Shown here piece after piece: positions 35,838-45,057 of a DNA stretch of 64,000 nt; the first letter of the stretch is position 1; each line of letters begins with the position of its first letter. Origin of the DNA: an uncultured Sphingomonadaceae bacterium (lineage in GTDB: Bacteria > Pseudomonadota > Alphaproteobacteria > Sphingomonadales > Sphingomonadaceae); contig CANNFX010000001.1 in the NCBI GenBank assembly GCA_947504025.1, forward strand, positions 781,501 through 845,500, read 5' to 3'. Below the pieces are notes generated by a model. That model searched no databases, had not been told where the DNA came from, and was given only the letters and a program-made list of their open reading frames with translations. Position numbers and translations under genes: made by a program.

Positions 35838-38800
35838 ATGCTTCGCCGCACTGGAGATTGGAAGATGATCGCCATTCCCGAAGGTAGGCCGCGCCTTCCC
35901 GCCACCATCAGACGCCCATCAATGGTCGCTCAACAACTTTGCAAGCTTTTGGCTGCCGCTGTCTTGGCATTCACCGCTACGACGGCAGCCGGTTCCGCAA
36001 ACGGATCAGCAATATGGCCTGAACCGACCATCCGGCCGCTCCCGAGCGAAACATCAGAAGGACGACCGACAAAGGTTACTCTGAGCGGCACCTGGAAGTT
36101 CACAACGACCCCGCCACGAAATTTCTGGGAGAACGATGTCGACACGACCACTTGGGACGATATCATCGTTCCGGGGGAAGTTTTCATGCAGGGCCATGAA
36201 ATTTCTCAGGACGTCGAATATCCTTACAAACGCCACATCGATATTCCGGCTTCGGCGGATGGCAAAGAGATCAGGTTACGGTTCAACGGTGTGTACTCGA
36301 AGGCTCGTGTTTGGCTGAACGGGACACTGCTCCGAACCCATATCGGCGGTTTCACCGCCTGGGATGTCAATATCACCGACCACGTGCAGCCTGGTGAAAC
36401 CGCCATCCTCACGGTTGGAATCACAGATCGATCTGATGACATCTCTCGGGCAAGCTTCTATGCGAAACATAATGTCGGCGGCATTCTCAGAGATGTAAGC
36501 CTCGTCACACTTCCGCGTGTCCACCTCACAAAATTGCATATCGGGACTGATCTCGACGATGCATTCAATGACGGTCTGGTAAAGGTTCGCGCGGATATCG
36601 ATCCGGTTATTGCCACACACGCTACTCTGGAATTTTCGCTTCTGGGGTTGAACGCGGGTCGCAATGTTATTGCGCACCGTACGTTGAAAATTGATGCTGG
36701 CACGTCGACACTGACCACCGATATACCTGTCACGTCTCCTTCACTGTGGGACGCAGAGCACCCCAATCTCTACACTCTAGAAACGCGGCTGGTGGTTTCT
36801 GGACAAGAAGACCAAGTTTACCGCAATAAAATCGGCTTTCGAGAAATCGAAGTTGTCGGAGACCAGATGTTGGTCAACGGCAACGCAGTAAAATTACGCG
36901 GCATAAACCGGCATAGCCTCGATCCGACACTTGGTCGGACTGAAACTCCTGAACAAGCTTTGGCCGACATTAAGCTGTTCCGAGATGCGAATATCAATTT
37001 CATCCGTACATCACATTATCCGCCCACCCGGGAATTCCTTGAGTTAGCAGATCAATATGGGTTGTATGTCGAAGTCGAGGCGCCAATCACGTGGTGGAAT
37101 CCTTCGGAAGATAGCAGCCCATACACCGCTGAATTTATGAACTCGTTCAGCGAAATGATCGAGTTCCACCGGAACCATCCATCGGTGCTAATGTGGTCAC
37201 TAGGTAATGAGAGCTTCTGGGATCCGAATTTTGATCAAGAATTTGAGTATGCCAAGACAATCGATCCAAGCAGGCCTCTGATCTGGAGCTTCGTCAATGA
37301 CAAGGCTCGCGAAGGTTCTCGCTTCGACATTTACGCCAATCACTATCCGGATTTGAACGATGCGCCGGTAGATACCGAAAAGCCTGTCCTTTTCGAAGAA
37401 TTCGCGCATGTTTACAGCTACGACTTCCCGGCCCTTCAACGGGACCCCAACACCAGGAATTTTTGGGGCGAGAGCATCAAGGCATTCTGGGAAAATATGT
37501 CGGCTGACGACGGCAATCTCGGCGGCGTGATCTGGTCTGGGATCGATGAGGTGTTTTATGCTCCCCAAGGCATTTACGGTTATGGTGAATGGGGTTTGAT
37601 CGACGGTTGGCGCCGAAAAAAGCCAGAGCATTGGCTTACAAAGAAAGCGTATTCGCCAATTCGAATAACGGACGCACCACTGCCCAAACCTGGCATTGGT
37701 CAACAGCTATCGGTCAAAGTCCAGAACTGGTTTGATCACTCGAATCTGTCGGAAATCGAACTGGAATGGAGCGTAGGCGGTCAGACCACACGGGTTGCCG
37801 GGCCTGATATCGGCCCGCGCAGTTCAGGTCATATTCGGTTTCCTGCACGCAACTGGGCGGATGGTGACGTTCTGTCATTACGGTTCTTCCGCAACGGCAC
37901 GGAATTAATCGATGCCTATGACCTTCCAATCGGCAATGTAAAGCAATCTGCCTATGTTGGCGCGCCGCCGCTGTCTTCCTCGGCACCGACCATTTCCGAA
38001 AGTCCAGAGGGTATAGATATCTCCGGACCGACATTCTCCATTCGCTTCGACAAACAGACGGGTCAGATTTCCGAAGGGCGCTATGACGGCCAGCTACTGA
38101 TAGTTGGCGGACCATTCCTATCGGTTCAGCCAAGCCTGCTGTCCAAGTGGGATGTCGATGACGTGGAGACTTCGACAACGTCGAACCAAGCTATTGTCCA
38201 TTTAACTGGAACCTTCGGCAATATTCGCGCAAAAATCGACGTAGCGATAGATGGCGCTGGCCGCATGGATATCACCTATCTCGCTTCCCAGTTGCCGGAT
38301 GACATCTCCGAACTGGGAATCATGCTCGCACTTGCCGATGACATCGATCGCTTGAAATGGGACCGCAAGGCACTGTGGTCGGTATACCCGTCCAATCACA
38401 TCGGCAGGCCGCGCGGTACGGCAAGCAAGCACTCAACGGGGCCAAACACCACATATGGCCAAAAGCCCGCAACGCATTGGTCGCATGATACCAGTAGTGC
38501 ATTTCTCTTCGGCCGCGGCGATCAACCCCGAGCCACTAGAGATTTCCGATCTACCAAGGCAAATCTAAATCAAGGAACTGCCTGGGCCAACGGCCAGTTA
38601 ACCGGCATACAAATTCTTTCAGATGGTGATCAGGCCATTCGAATGGGTTCAACTGCCGTCGATTGTGTGATTGACGACGACGTTCCCTTGATAATCTATT
38701 CTGGAACATGGGAAACTTATGAAGATCCCGGGGACTGCGGCGGTGCTGAGCACTTCAGCAACGAGCCAGGCGCTTCAGCATCAATGTGGTTCTATGGAGA

Positions 38801-39185
38801 CACGGTCAAATGGATCGGCTCGACCCACTACAATATGGGAACGGCAGACGTATTGATCGACGGCGTGCGCGTCGTTCAGGATCTCGACCTTCACAGCGTC
38901 GCAAAAATTCAACAATTACGGCTATACGAAAACAACACTCTGCCATTGGGTTGGCATGAAATCAAAGTTGTGGTTACGGGCAAGAAGCAGGAACAGGCTA
39001 GCGACAGCTTCGTCGTCATAGATGGATTCCATGCCTCCAACAGCCAAAGCGAAAATCGCCAAACAGACATGCACGTTTTGGATATTTGGGGATACGACCC
39101 AGGCTGGGGTAACCTGATCCGCGAAACCAACGCAGGCAAGCAACATTCTGGCTCGGTCGTACTCAAACCCATAACGGTTCCATGA
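35838..39185 (+). CDS. Exported glycoside hydrolase family 2
   Basis: Up to 1115 residues. A signal sequence (LCKLLAAAVLAFTATTAAGS) is preceded by a long N-terminus; starts at 35865 or 35922 are also possible and would give a more usual export signal. GH2 domains follow in order: sugar-binding jelly roll (YKRHIDIPASADGKEIRLRF, VWLNG), immunoglobulin-like domain and TIM barrel with KLRGINRHSLDP. The acid/base is Glu458 (SLGNES) and the nucleophile Glu521 (EEFAH, compare LacZ CEYAHA). The C-terminal 450 residues include a jelly-roll-like domain. Beta-galactosidase or beta-glucuronidase activity is likely. Its stop overlaps the SDR start. Confidence 0.88.
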   Translation: MLRRTGDWKMIAIPEGRPRLPATIRRPSMVAQQLCKLLAAAVLAFTATTAAGSANGSAIWPEPTIRPLPSETSEGRPTKVTLSGTWKFTTTPPRNFWENDVDTTTWDDIIVPGEVFMQGHEISQDVEYPYKRHIDIPASADGKEIRLRFNGVYSKARVWLNGTLLRTHIGGFTAWDVNITDHVQPGETAILTVGITDRSDDISRASFYAKHNVGGILRDVSLVTLPRVHLTKLHIGTDLDDAFNDGLVKVRADIDPVIATHATLEFSLLGLNAGRNVIAHRTLKIDAGTSTLTTDIPVTSPSLWDAEHPNLYTLETRLVVSGQEDQVYRNKIGFREIEVVGDQMLVNGNAVKLRGINRHSLDPTLGRTETPEQALADIKLFRDANINFIRTSHYPPTREFLELADQYGLYVEVEAPITWWNPSEDSSPYTAEFMNSFSEMIEFHRNHPSVLMWSLGNESFWDPNFDQEFEYAKTIDPSRPLIWSFVNDKAREGSRFDIYANHYPDLNDAPVDTEKPVLFEEFAHVYSYDFPALQRDPNTRNFWGESIKAFWENMSADDGNLGGVIWSGIDEVFYAPQGIYGYGEWGLIDGWRRKKPEHWLTKKAYSPIRITDAPLPKPGIGQQLSVKVQNWFDHSNLSEIELEWSVGGQTTRVAGPDIGPRSSGHIRFPARNWADGDVLSLRFFRNGTELIDAYDLPIGNVKQSAYVGAPPLSSSAPTISESPEGIDISGPTFSIRFDKQTGQISEGRYDGQLLIVGGPFLSVQPSLLSKWDVDDVETSTTSNQAIVHLTGTFGNIRAKIDVAIDGAGRMDITYLASQLPDDISELGIMLALADDIDRLKWDRKALWSVYPSNHIGRPRGTASKHSTGPNTTYGQKPATHWSHDTSSAFLFGRGDQPRATRDFRSTKANLNQGTAWANGQLTGIQILSDGDQAIRMGSTAVDCVIDDDVPLIIYSGTWETYEDPGDCGGAEHFSNEPGASASMWFYGDTVKWIGSTHYNMGTADVLIDGVRVVQDLDLHSVAKIQQLRLYENNTLPLGWHEIKVVVTGKKQEQASDSFVVIDGFHASNSQSENRQTDMHVLDIWGYDPGWGNLIRETNAGKQHSGSVVLKPITVP

Positions 39186-39967
39186 TGGCAGTCATGACCA
39201 CGCGAGCAACTTACCCATCACTCAAAGATCGCAAAATCATCGTCACCGGCGGCGCCAGCGGTATTGGAGCGGCGATGGTGGAGGCATTCTTGCGCCAGGG
39301 CGCCGTGATTGGATTTTTGGACATCGATGCTGCCGCAGGGGAAGTTCTTGGCGCCCGGCTTTCCCAGAAGTACCCTGATTGTGCGTCGCCGTGGTTTCAG
39401 CAGATAGACGTCACCGATATTGACGCCTTGCAACGGGCCATTCACATTTTTTCCCGAACAGTTGGTGGCCTAGATGTATTGATCAACAACGCCGCGAACG
39501 ACAGCCGCCACGATCCGCTTGAAACAACCCAGGACAGTTGGCGGAAAAATTTGGCGATCAATCTGGATTCGGCATTCTTTGGTTCACAAACCGCGATCGA
39601 AATCATGACGAAGCGTGGGGGCGGTTCAATTATCAACCTTGGATCAATCAATTCTATAATGGGCCTGCCGAACATGCCCGGATATATCGCAGCCAAGTCG
39701 GCCCTCGTTGGGCTGACCAAGTCGCTGGCCAGTCAGTATGGCGAGCAAAACATCCGAGTGAACATCATCCAGCCCGGCTGGGTAGCTACTGACCGCCAAC
39801 TGGAGAGTTGGCTAACAAAGGAAGCGGAACAAGAATGGATGAAACAGACTGCCATCCAAACACGGATTCAACCGGATGATATTGCCAGTCTGGCGCTATT
39901 CCTCGCGTCAGATGACAGCGTGATGATTACTAAACAGAGCTTCGTGATCGATGGAGGCCACGTCTAG
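39182..39967 (+). CDS. SDR oxidoreductase, probable sugar dehydrogenase
   Basis: A 261-residue SDR with TGGASGIG, NNAAND, Ser in GSINS, and YIAAKSALVGLTK. Its start overlaps the GH2 stop by four bases, so it is coupled to the glycosidase. Relatives next to GH2 genes oxidise galactose, fucose or arabinose to lactones. The nearby enolase-superfamily dehydratase acts on aldonic acids, which fits oxidation of the released sugar as the next step. Substrate not readable. Confidence 0.8.
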   Translation: MMAVMTTRATYPSLKDRKIIVTGGASGIGAAMVEAFLRQGAVIGFLDIDAAAGEVLGARLSQKYPDCASPWFQQIDVTDIDALQRAIHIFSRTVGGLDVLINNAANDSRHDPLETTQDSWRKNLAINLDSAFFGSQTAIEIMTKRGGGSIINLGSINSIMGLPNMPGYIAAKSALVGLTKSLASQYGEQNIRVNIIQPGWVATDRQLESWLTKEAEQEWMKQTAIQTRIQPDDIASLALFLASDDSVMITKQSFVIDGGHV

Positions 39968-39984
39968 GATAGCAGCCTAGACGT
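39960..39984. terminator. Symmetric hairpin built from two convergent stop codons
   Basis: acgtctagg (39960-39968) is the exact reverse complement of cctagacgt (39976-39984), with a 7-base loop. Each arm contains the last codons of one of the converging genes (GTC TAG on both strands). It could work as a bidirectional terminator, though no T-run follows. Confidence 0.6.
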
Positions 39985-41143
39985 AAAAGTTACGCTCGAT
40001 ATTCAAATCACGAATCCCCGGATGGGCTTCCATCACTTCTTCCACCAGATCGACGCCCAATCCGGGCCTGTCTGAAAGATGCAGATGGCCGTCGCGAACA
40101 TCGAGCGGATGATCGATCACCTCGTCACGCCATGGCACATCGTTGAACATAAATTCGCAGCGGAAAAAGTTAGGGATCGATGCGCAAACATGTGCGCTTG
40201 CCAAGGTGCTGAGCGGGCCATTGGGATTATGCGGCGCTATCAGCACATTATAGGGCTCTGCCATAGCAGCGATCCGGCGCATTTCGCTGGGGCCGCCGCA
40301 GCGCGTTATGTCTGGCATAATGATGTCGCACAGCTGTTTTTCCAAAACCGGGCGGAAACCGCCGCGCGTGTAATGCCGTTCACCAACGCAAAGCGGGATT
40401 TCCTTGGGTATCCGTTCGCGCACAGCACGTAACGTGTCGGCACTTTCGGGGCCGACAGGTTCTTCATACCAGCTGACACCATAGGGGGAGAGGCGCTGCG
40501 CCATCTCAACCGCTTGCCTGAAATTGAGCATGGCATGCGTTTCGATCATCATATCAGCTTCAGGGCCGATCGCGTCACGCACTGCTGCTGTCACCTCAAC
40601 AGCTGTATCCTGCTGCTGCGCTGTCAGTTCCAGATTGGATGACAGATCTTCACCGTATAAATAATTGGTATGGGCGAAGGGATCAAACTTCACGCCACGG
40701 AACCCAGCTTCGCGCACTTTGCGCGCCTGCGCTGCATAATCAGTTGCATTGTGGCCGCCGCCGGTAAACCAGTAATTGGCATAAAGACGGATCGATTCCC
40801 GGAATGCCCCGCCAAGCAATTGATAGCATGGCACTCCGAAAGCTTTCCCCTTCAGATCGAGCAAAGCCATATCGATGCCGCTGATCGCGCACATGCTAGC
40901 GCCATAGGGCCCAATCCAATTCAGATCGCGATATAGCTTGGTCCAGATGAAATCGGTCCGTAGTGGGTCCAGCCCGATGATGCGTTCACCAACATGGCGC
41001 GCAGCCGCCTCGATAATGGGTGAACCGGGCCAATTAGTCGCTTCGCCAACGCCGGTTATACCTTCGTCGGTATAGATTTTGATCATGGTCCAGTTGTATT
41101 TGACACCTTCGACCAACCATACTTTGACGTCAGTAATTTTCAT
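39977..41143 (-). CDS. Enolase-superfamily sugar-acid dehydratase (galactonate dehydratase-like)
   Basis: A 388-residue mandelate racemase-subgroup protein. N-terminal cap (MKITDVKVWLVEG, VGEATNWPGS), a barrel with metal ligands in MMIETHAML, WYEEPVG and LCVGERHYT, and a catalytic His in LIAPHNPNGPL. These fit D-galactonate or related aldonate dehydratases. It ends a minus-strand set SSS symporter-RraA-enolase and converges with the SDR of the GH2 unit. Exact substrate uncertain. Confidence 0.8.
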   Translation of the reverse strand: MKITDVKVWLVEGVKYNWTMIKIYTDEGITGVGEATNWPGSPIIEAAARHVGERIIGLDPLRTDFIWTKLYRDLNWIGPYGASMCAISGIDMALLDLKGKAFGVPCYQLLGGAFRESIRLYANYWFTGGGHNATDYAAQARKVREAGFRGVKFDPFAHTNYLYGEDLSSNLELTAQQQDTAVEVTAAVRDAIGPEADMMIETHAMLNFRQAVEMAQRLSPYGVSWYEEPVGPESADTLRAVRERIPKEIPLCVGERHYTRGGFRPVLEKQLCDIIMPDITRCGGPSEMRRIAAMAEPYNVLIAPHNPNGPLSTLASAHVCASIPNFFRCEFMFNDVPWRDEVIDHPLDVRDGHLHLSDRPGLGVDLVEEVMEAHPGIRDLNIERNFYV

Positions 41144-41188
41144 GTAATCTCGTTCAATTCTCTTGAGTTAGTAGCCCCGTAAATGCGG

Positions 41189-41881
41189 CTACATAATACC
41201 GTAGGTGTCGAAAGCCTCACGCGCGGACATGCCGCCTGCGATCTTTTCCTGGACGATTTTTTCTCCGCGAGCCTTTTCGATTGAAGCAGTGAACACCGCC
41301 TCCTCGGAAGATTGCGGGACAACGCAAACACCGTCGACATCGCCAATGACAATATCGCCGGGATTGATGCGAACACCGCGAATTTCAATCGGCACGCGCC
41401 AGTCAATCACCTTGCCCCGCGGGCCCTGATCTTGCGCATATGGACCATAGGAAAAGGTCGGAAAGCCAAGTTCAAGAATGCCCTTTGTATCGCGTGAATA
41501 TCCATCCACCACAGCCCCGACAGCACCAAGCTTCATGGCGCGCGTGCTCATGATTTCGCCCCACAAGGCGTAAGTTGGGCTGGACCCGGTGCAGATGTAG
41601 ACTTCGTTCTTTTTCAGATCGTCCAGCGCCTCCAGCATCAAGCCAAATGGTTTGGAAAGAAGGTCGTTATTCGCACCCCCTTTTTCGCCAAAAACATCCG
41701 CTTCAAGCACAGTCATCGCCCGGCCAACGGTGAACATATCCTGCCGCAATGGCTGGACCTGCGGCGGCAAAAACTGATGCAATAGCCCCAGCTTATCCAT
41801 GCAGTCTCCGACAACTGCGGTGAACAACTCTTCCCTGATGATAGAGAACAGCTCTTCGTCATTATTCCATAGGTTTGGCAT
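41189..41881 (-). CDS. RraA-like / HMG aldolase-family protein
   Basis: A 230-residue RraA-family protein: AVVGDCMDKLG, VGRAMTVLEAD, GEIMSTRAMKLGAVGAVVDGYSRDT and RINPGDIVIGDVDGVCVVP. The family includes 4-hydroxy-4-methyl-2-oxoglutarate aldolases, oxaloacetate decarboxylases and RNase E inhibitors; the metabolic version is more likely here since it lies between a symporter (11 bp upstream) and a sugar-acid dehydratase. The start at 41881 is chosen because longer forms would run into the symporter gene. Confidence 0.8.
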   Translation of the reverse strand: MPNLWNNDEELFSIIREELFTAVVGDCMDKLGLLHQFLPPQVQPLRQDMFTVGRAMTVLEADVFGEKGGANNDLLSKPFGLMLEALDDLKKNEVYICTGSSPTYALWGEIMSTRAMKLGAVGAVVDGYSRDTKGILELGFPTFSYGPYAQDQGPRGKVIDWRVPIEIRGVRINPGDIVIGDVDGVCVVPQSSEEAVFTASIEKARGEKIVQEKIAGGMSAREAFDTYGIM

Positions 41882-41892
41882 GATTTCCCGAC

Positions 41893-43533
41893 TTACCAGA
41901 AGGAGATGAAACAGGCTGCAGTAAGCAGGATGATCCCACCGCCCAGAACATATTGCAGCCGGTGCGGTTGAATGTCGATTTCGGACCGGGGCAGGGTGAC
42001 AGGTTCCGCCAATGGTCTGAGTTTCGTAATGACCAGCGCCATTATGAACAGGATCCAGAATATCAGGAACATGTGGTGCAGGAAGGTCGTGGTGCTGAAT
42101 TGATACAGCAAGCCGCTTGACCCTTCCGGCATCACCCACCCTGGCACACGGAACAATGCGTAAAGCACGACACCAGACAGCATCGCTGCCTTGGCAGCCA
42201 CTGGTGGCGCGCGCTTAACGACCATGCCCAGAATGAATGCGACAACAATCCCCGGAGTTATGAAGCCCCAGATTTCCTGAATGTACTCGAACACGCCGTC
42301 GAAGCTTGAGATCACCGGCGCCCACAGGCACGCCAAAACAACAATAATAGCTGTGGACCAACGCCCGATGCTAACAATTTGCCTTTGCGAGGCATTGGGC
42401 GCGACGTATCGCTTGTATAAATCCAACGTCATGATCGTGGAGGCTGAGTTCACGCCCGACGTAAAGGAGCTCATGACTGCACCGGTGAGTGCAGCAAACA
42501 TCGCACCGCGCAGCCACCAAGGTAAAAGTTGGCTGATCATATACGGGTAGGCGCCATCACCATCAGTAATCTGATCTCCATATAGCTGGAACGCCATAAT
42601 CCCCGGCATCACTATGATGAACGGGATCGCTAATTTCACCAAGGCAGCAAAGAAAATACCCTTTTGCCCCTCGGCCAAATTACGAGCAGCTAGAGTCCGC
42701 TGGGTGATGAACTGGTTAAGGCCCCAATAGAAGATGTTGGGAATCCACAGACCCCCTATGAATACGGCAATCCAAGGCAGGTCAGGATTGTCCCATGGCA
42801 ACACCGTATGCAGTTTATCCGCATTATGTTCGGTGAAGTTGGCCCAACCGGCAAATACATCACCTTGTCCAAGGGCCTGTAATCCAAGGAAGGCCACGGT
42901 GGCTGCACCGATTAACAAGGCAGCACCTTGGAGCAATTCCGCCCAAACGACAGCTTTCAACCCGCCATATGTGGTATACCCGCCCGCGATGACGCCAATG
43001 ATCCAAATGCTCAGAATCATTGCCCAGAAACGTGCATCTTCCGCACTGAGACCGAATTGCGCCTGTAAATAGGCCGGTGTATCAAAAATTGCGTTGAGCG
43101 CGACGGCACCGCTGTACACGACCGTCGCCAAGAACACGACGATGTATGCAACCATCATCATGACCGCCATTATGGTCCGCGCACCTGCATCGAAACGATA
43201 TTCGAGATATTCCGGCATGGTGAAAATGCCAGCGGAAAGGAATCGCGGCAAGAACCACCAGGCGACAAAAACCAGCATGACCGCCGCCATCCATTCATAG
43301 GCGGCAATTGCCAGTCCAAATTTGCCAAAAGCGGCACCAGCCATTCCCACAAAATGTTCTGTCGATATGTTAGATGCGATCAGCGAGAAGCCGATCAGCA
43401 CCCAACCAAGCTGACGCCCTGCCAGAAAGTAGTCCTGCGAGGTTTCTTCTTTGCGTCCGGCGATAAACGAAATCACCACCACGACCGCTAAAAATCCAAC
43501 AAATACAACTAGATCAAGCCATGTAAGATTCAT
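41893..43533 (-). CDS. Sodium:solute symporter (SSS/SGLT-like)
   Basis: A 546-residue membrane protein with about 14 helices. FLAGRQLGWVLIGFSLIASNISTEHFVGMAG is the classic SGLT start of the LeuT-fold core, with GGLKAVVWAELLQGAALLIGA and QFITQRTLAARNLAEGQKG further on. Homologues import sugars or inositol with Na+. It heads a unit with RraA and the enolase dehydratase, so a sugar or aldonic acid cargo is likely. Confidence 0.9.
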   Translation of the reverse strand: MNLTWLDLVVFVGFLAVVVVISFIAGRKEETSQDYFLAGRQLGWVLIGFSLIASNISTEHFVGMAGAAFGKFGLAIAAYEWMAAVMLVFVAWWFLPRFLSAGIFTMPEYLEYRFDAGARTIMAVMMMVAYIVVFLATVVYSGAVALNAIFDTPAYLQAQFGLSAEDARFWAMILSIWIIGVIAGGYTTYGGLKAVVWAELLQGAALLIGAATVAFLGLQALGQGDVFAGWANFTEHNADKLHTVLPWDNPDLPWIAVFIGGLWIPNIFYWGLNQFITQRTLAARNLAEGQKGIFFAALVKLAIPFIIVMPGIMAFQLYGDQITDGDGAYPYMISQLLPWWLRGAMFAALTGAVMSSFTSGVNSASTIMTLDLYKRYVAPNASQRQIVSIGRWSTAIIVVLACLWAPVISSFDGVFEYIQEIWGFITPGIVVAFILGMVVKRAPPVAAKAAMLSGVVLYALFRVPGWVMPEGSSGLLYQFSTTTFLHHMFLIFWILFIMALVITKLRPLAEPVTLPRSEIDIQPHRLQYVLGGGIILLTAACFISFW

Positions 43534-43735
43534 GATTTCATTGCCTGCGACACTACAGCCGTAGGCATCTCCTCAGACATTCCGCGCCCATCATCCAGGG
43601 ATAGATCGCAAGTTGGTCTGGCAACTCTACCCACATCGTCAGCGATCATCGCATTACATTTATTGGCGCCTCGCAATAATATGCTTTATTATCGCTATCC
43701 GGTAATTCTCCGCACCAAAAGCCTCGCTTTGAAGT

Positions 43736-45052
43736 TCAGACGAGATCGCCGTTTTGGATGAGCGCGCCCAAATGCGCCAAACTTGGCTTAGGAGTACGCT
43801 TGAAGGTCCTGCGATCGACTCCGATCAACCCGAATTTGGGGGCATAGCCATTCGTCCACTCGAAATTGTCGAGCAGCGACCAATGGAAATACCCATCGAC
43901 CGGAATGCCATCAGCCATTGTTCGTTTAATCCCCGCCAACGTCTCGTCGATAAATGTGATGCGCTGCGCATCATCATCTGTCGCGATTCCGCTTTCCGTA
44001 ACGATCACCCTGTTACCTGTAATAGCATGTGCACGGCGAATGCAGTGTTCAGTGGCTTCGGGGCGAACTTCATATCCCATTTGGGTCTGCTCCGCGCCTT
44101 CTGCCGGGCCGGCAAATCCAGAAGGACCTATCTGCTCACGGGTATAGGCTTGGACACCGATGAAATCATCGCCCTTCGCCGCTTCAAGGAACTGATCCTC
44201 GGCCCGATAACGGATATCCTGTAATTTTGCCTCACCGCCTTCGAGAGCTTCAAATTCTGACATCGAGAGCGTCAGTCCAACGGGGAAATCCCCGGGGCCC
44301 GATTTGATCGCCTCCATCGCCTGGCGATGAGCAGCGATGACCGTACGAGCTGTTGCGTCCGGATTGCCGAATGGCGGACAGCTATAGCTGTCTACGCCAA
44401 TTGATTGTGCCGCGTTCCGCATCACCAACTTGCGGCGTTCGACAGGAATGAATTCCTTGGCATCAAGCAATGAGGTGAAGTTGAGCTCGTTGATCGTGCA
44501 GGCAACACCGATCAAATCGCCAAGATGTTGTGTCGCTACTTCACAATATTTGGCAAAACGATCGGCAGTTTTTTGCACTTCCCAGCCACCAGAAGCGGCC
44601 AGCCAGCTCGGGGAGGTGAAATGATGGAACGTGACGACTGGAACAATGCCGTTCTTCCGACAAGTGGCCAGAACCGAACGATAGTGCCCCAGTGCGGCCG
44701 TCGAATATTGGCCGGGTTCGGGTTCAATCCGCGCCCATTCAATTGACAAGCGATAAGCGTTGAGCCCCGCTTCACGCATCATAGCGATATCAGCAGGGTA
44801 GCGGTGATAATGATCGCATGTATCGCCCGACTTCTCAACGAAAGGGCTACCCGGGAGGTTTTCCAGCAACCAATAGTCGCTGTTGATATTATTGCCTTCG
44901 ACCTGATGTGCAGCGGTCGACGCGCCCCACAGGAAGTCGTGAGGCGCACCAAATCCATGGGCACGGACCGGTTGACCTGCAGGCGCAAGGACCGTCCCTG
45001 CCGCCAAGCCAGCGCCGCCTTTGAGAATACCCCGCCGTGATAATGAACTCAT
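43736..45052 (-). CDS. Tat-exported GH1 beta-glucosidase
   Basis: A 438-residue GH1 enzyme. The N-terminus has a twin-arginine signal (SRRGILKG). DFLWGASTAAHQVEG, acid/base Glu189 in CTINELN, nucleophile Glu353 in IVTESGIA (family ITENG) and HWSLLDNFEWTNGY are present. Most GH1 enzymes act in the cytosol; a Tat signal implies a folded periplasmic enzyme. Beta-glucosidase or related activity on plant glycosides is likely. Six bases separate it from the DUF819 gene upstream. Confidence 0.9.
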   Translation of the reverse strand: MSSLSRRGILKGGAGLAAGTVLAPAGQPVRAHGFGAPHDFLWGASTAAHQVEGNNINSDYWLLENLPGSPFVEKSGDTCDHYHRYPADIAMMREAGLNAYRLSIEWARIEPEPGQYSTAALGHYRSVLATCRKNGIVPVVTFHHFTSPSWLAASGGWEVQKTADRFAKYCEVATQHLGDLIGVACTINELNFTSLLDAKEFIPVERRKLVMRNAAQSIGVDSYSCPPFGNPDATARTVIAAHRQAMEAIKSGPGDFPVGLTLSMSEFEALEGGEAKLQDIRYRAEDQFLEAAKGDDFIGVQAYTREQIGPSGFAGPAEGAEQTQMGYEVRPEATEHCIRRAHAITGNRVIVTESGIATDDDAQRITFIDETLAGIKRTMADGIPVDGYFHWSLLDNFEWTNGYAPKFGLIGVDRRTFKRTPKPSLAHLGALIQNGDLV

Positions 45053-45057
45053 TTAAA

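Noticed and set aside
41189..41881. Calling the RraA-like protein an RNase E inhibitor
   Set aside because: Its neighbours are a symporter and a sugar-acid dehydratase; metabolic aldolase or decarboxylase members of the same family fit better.
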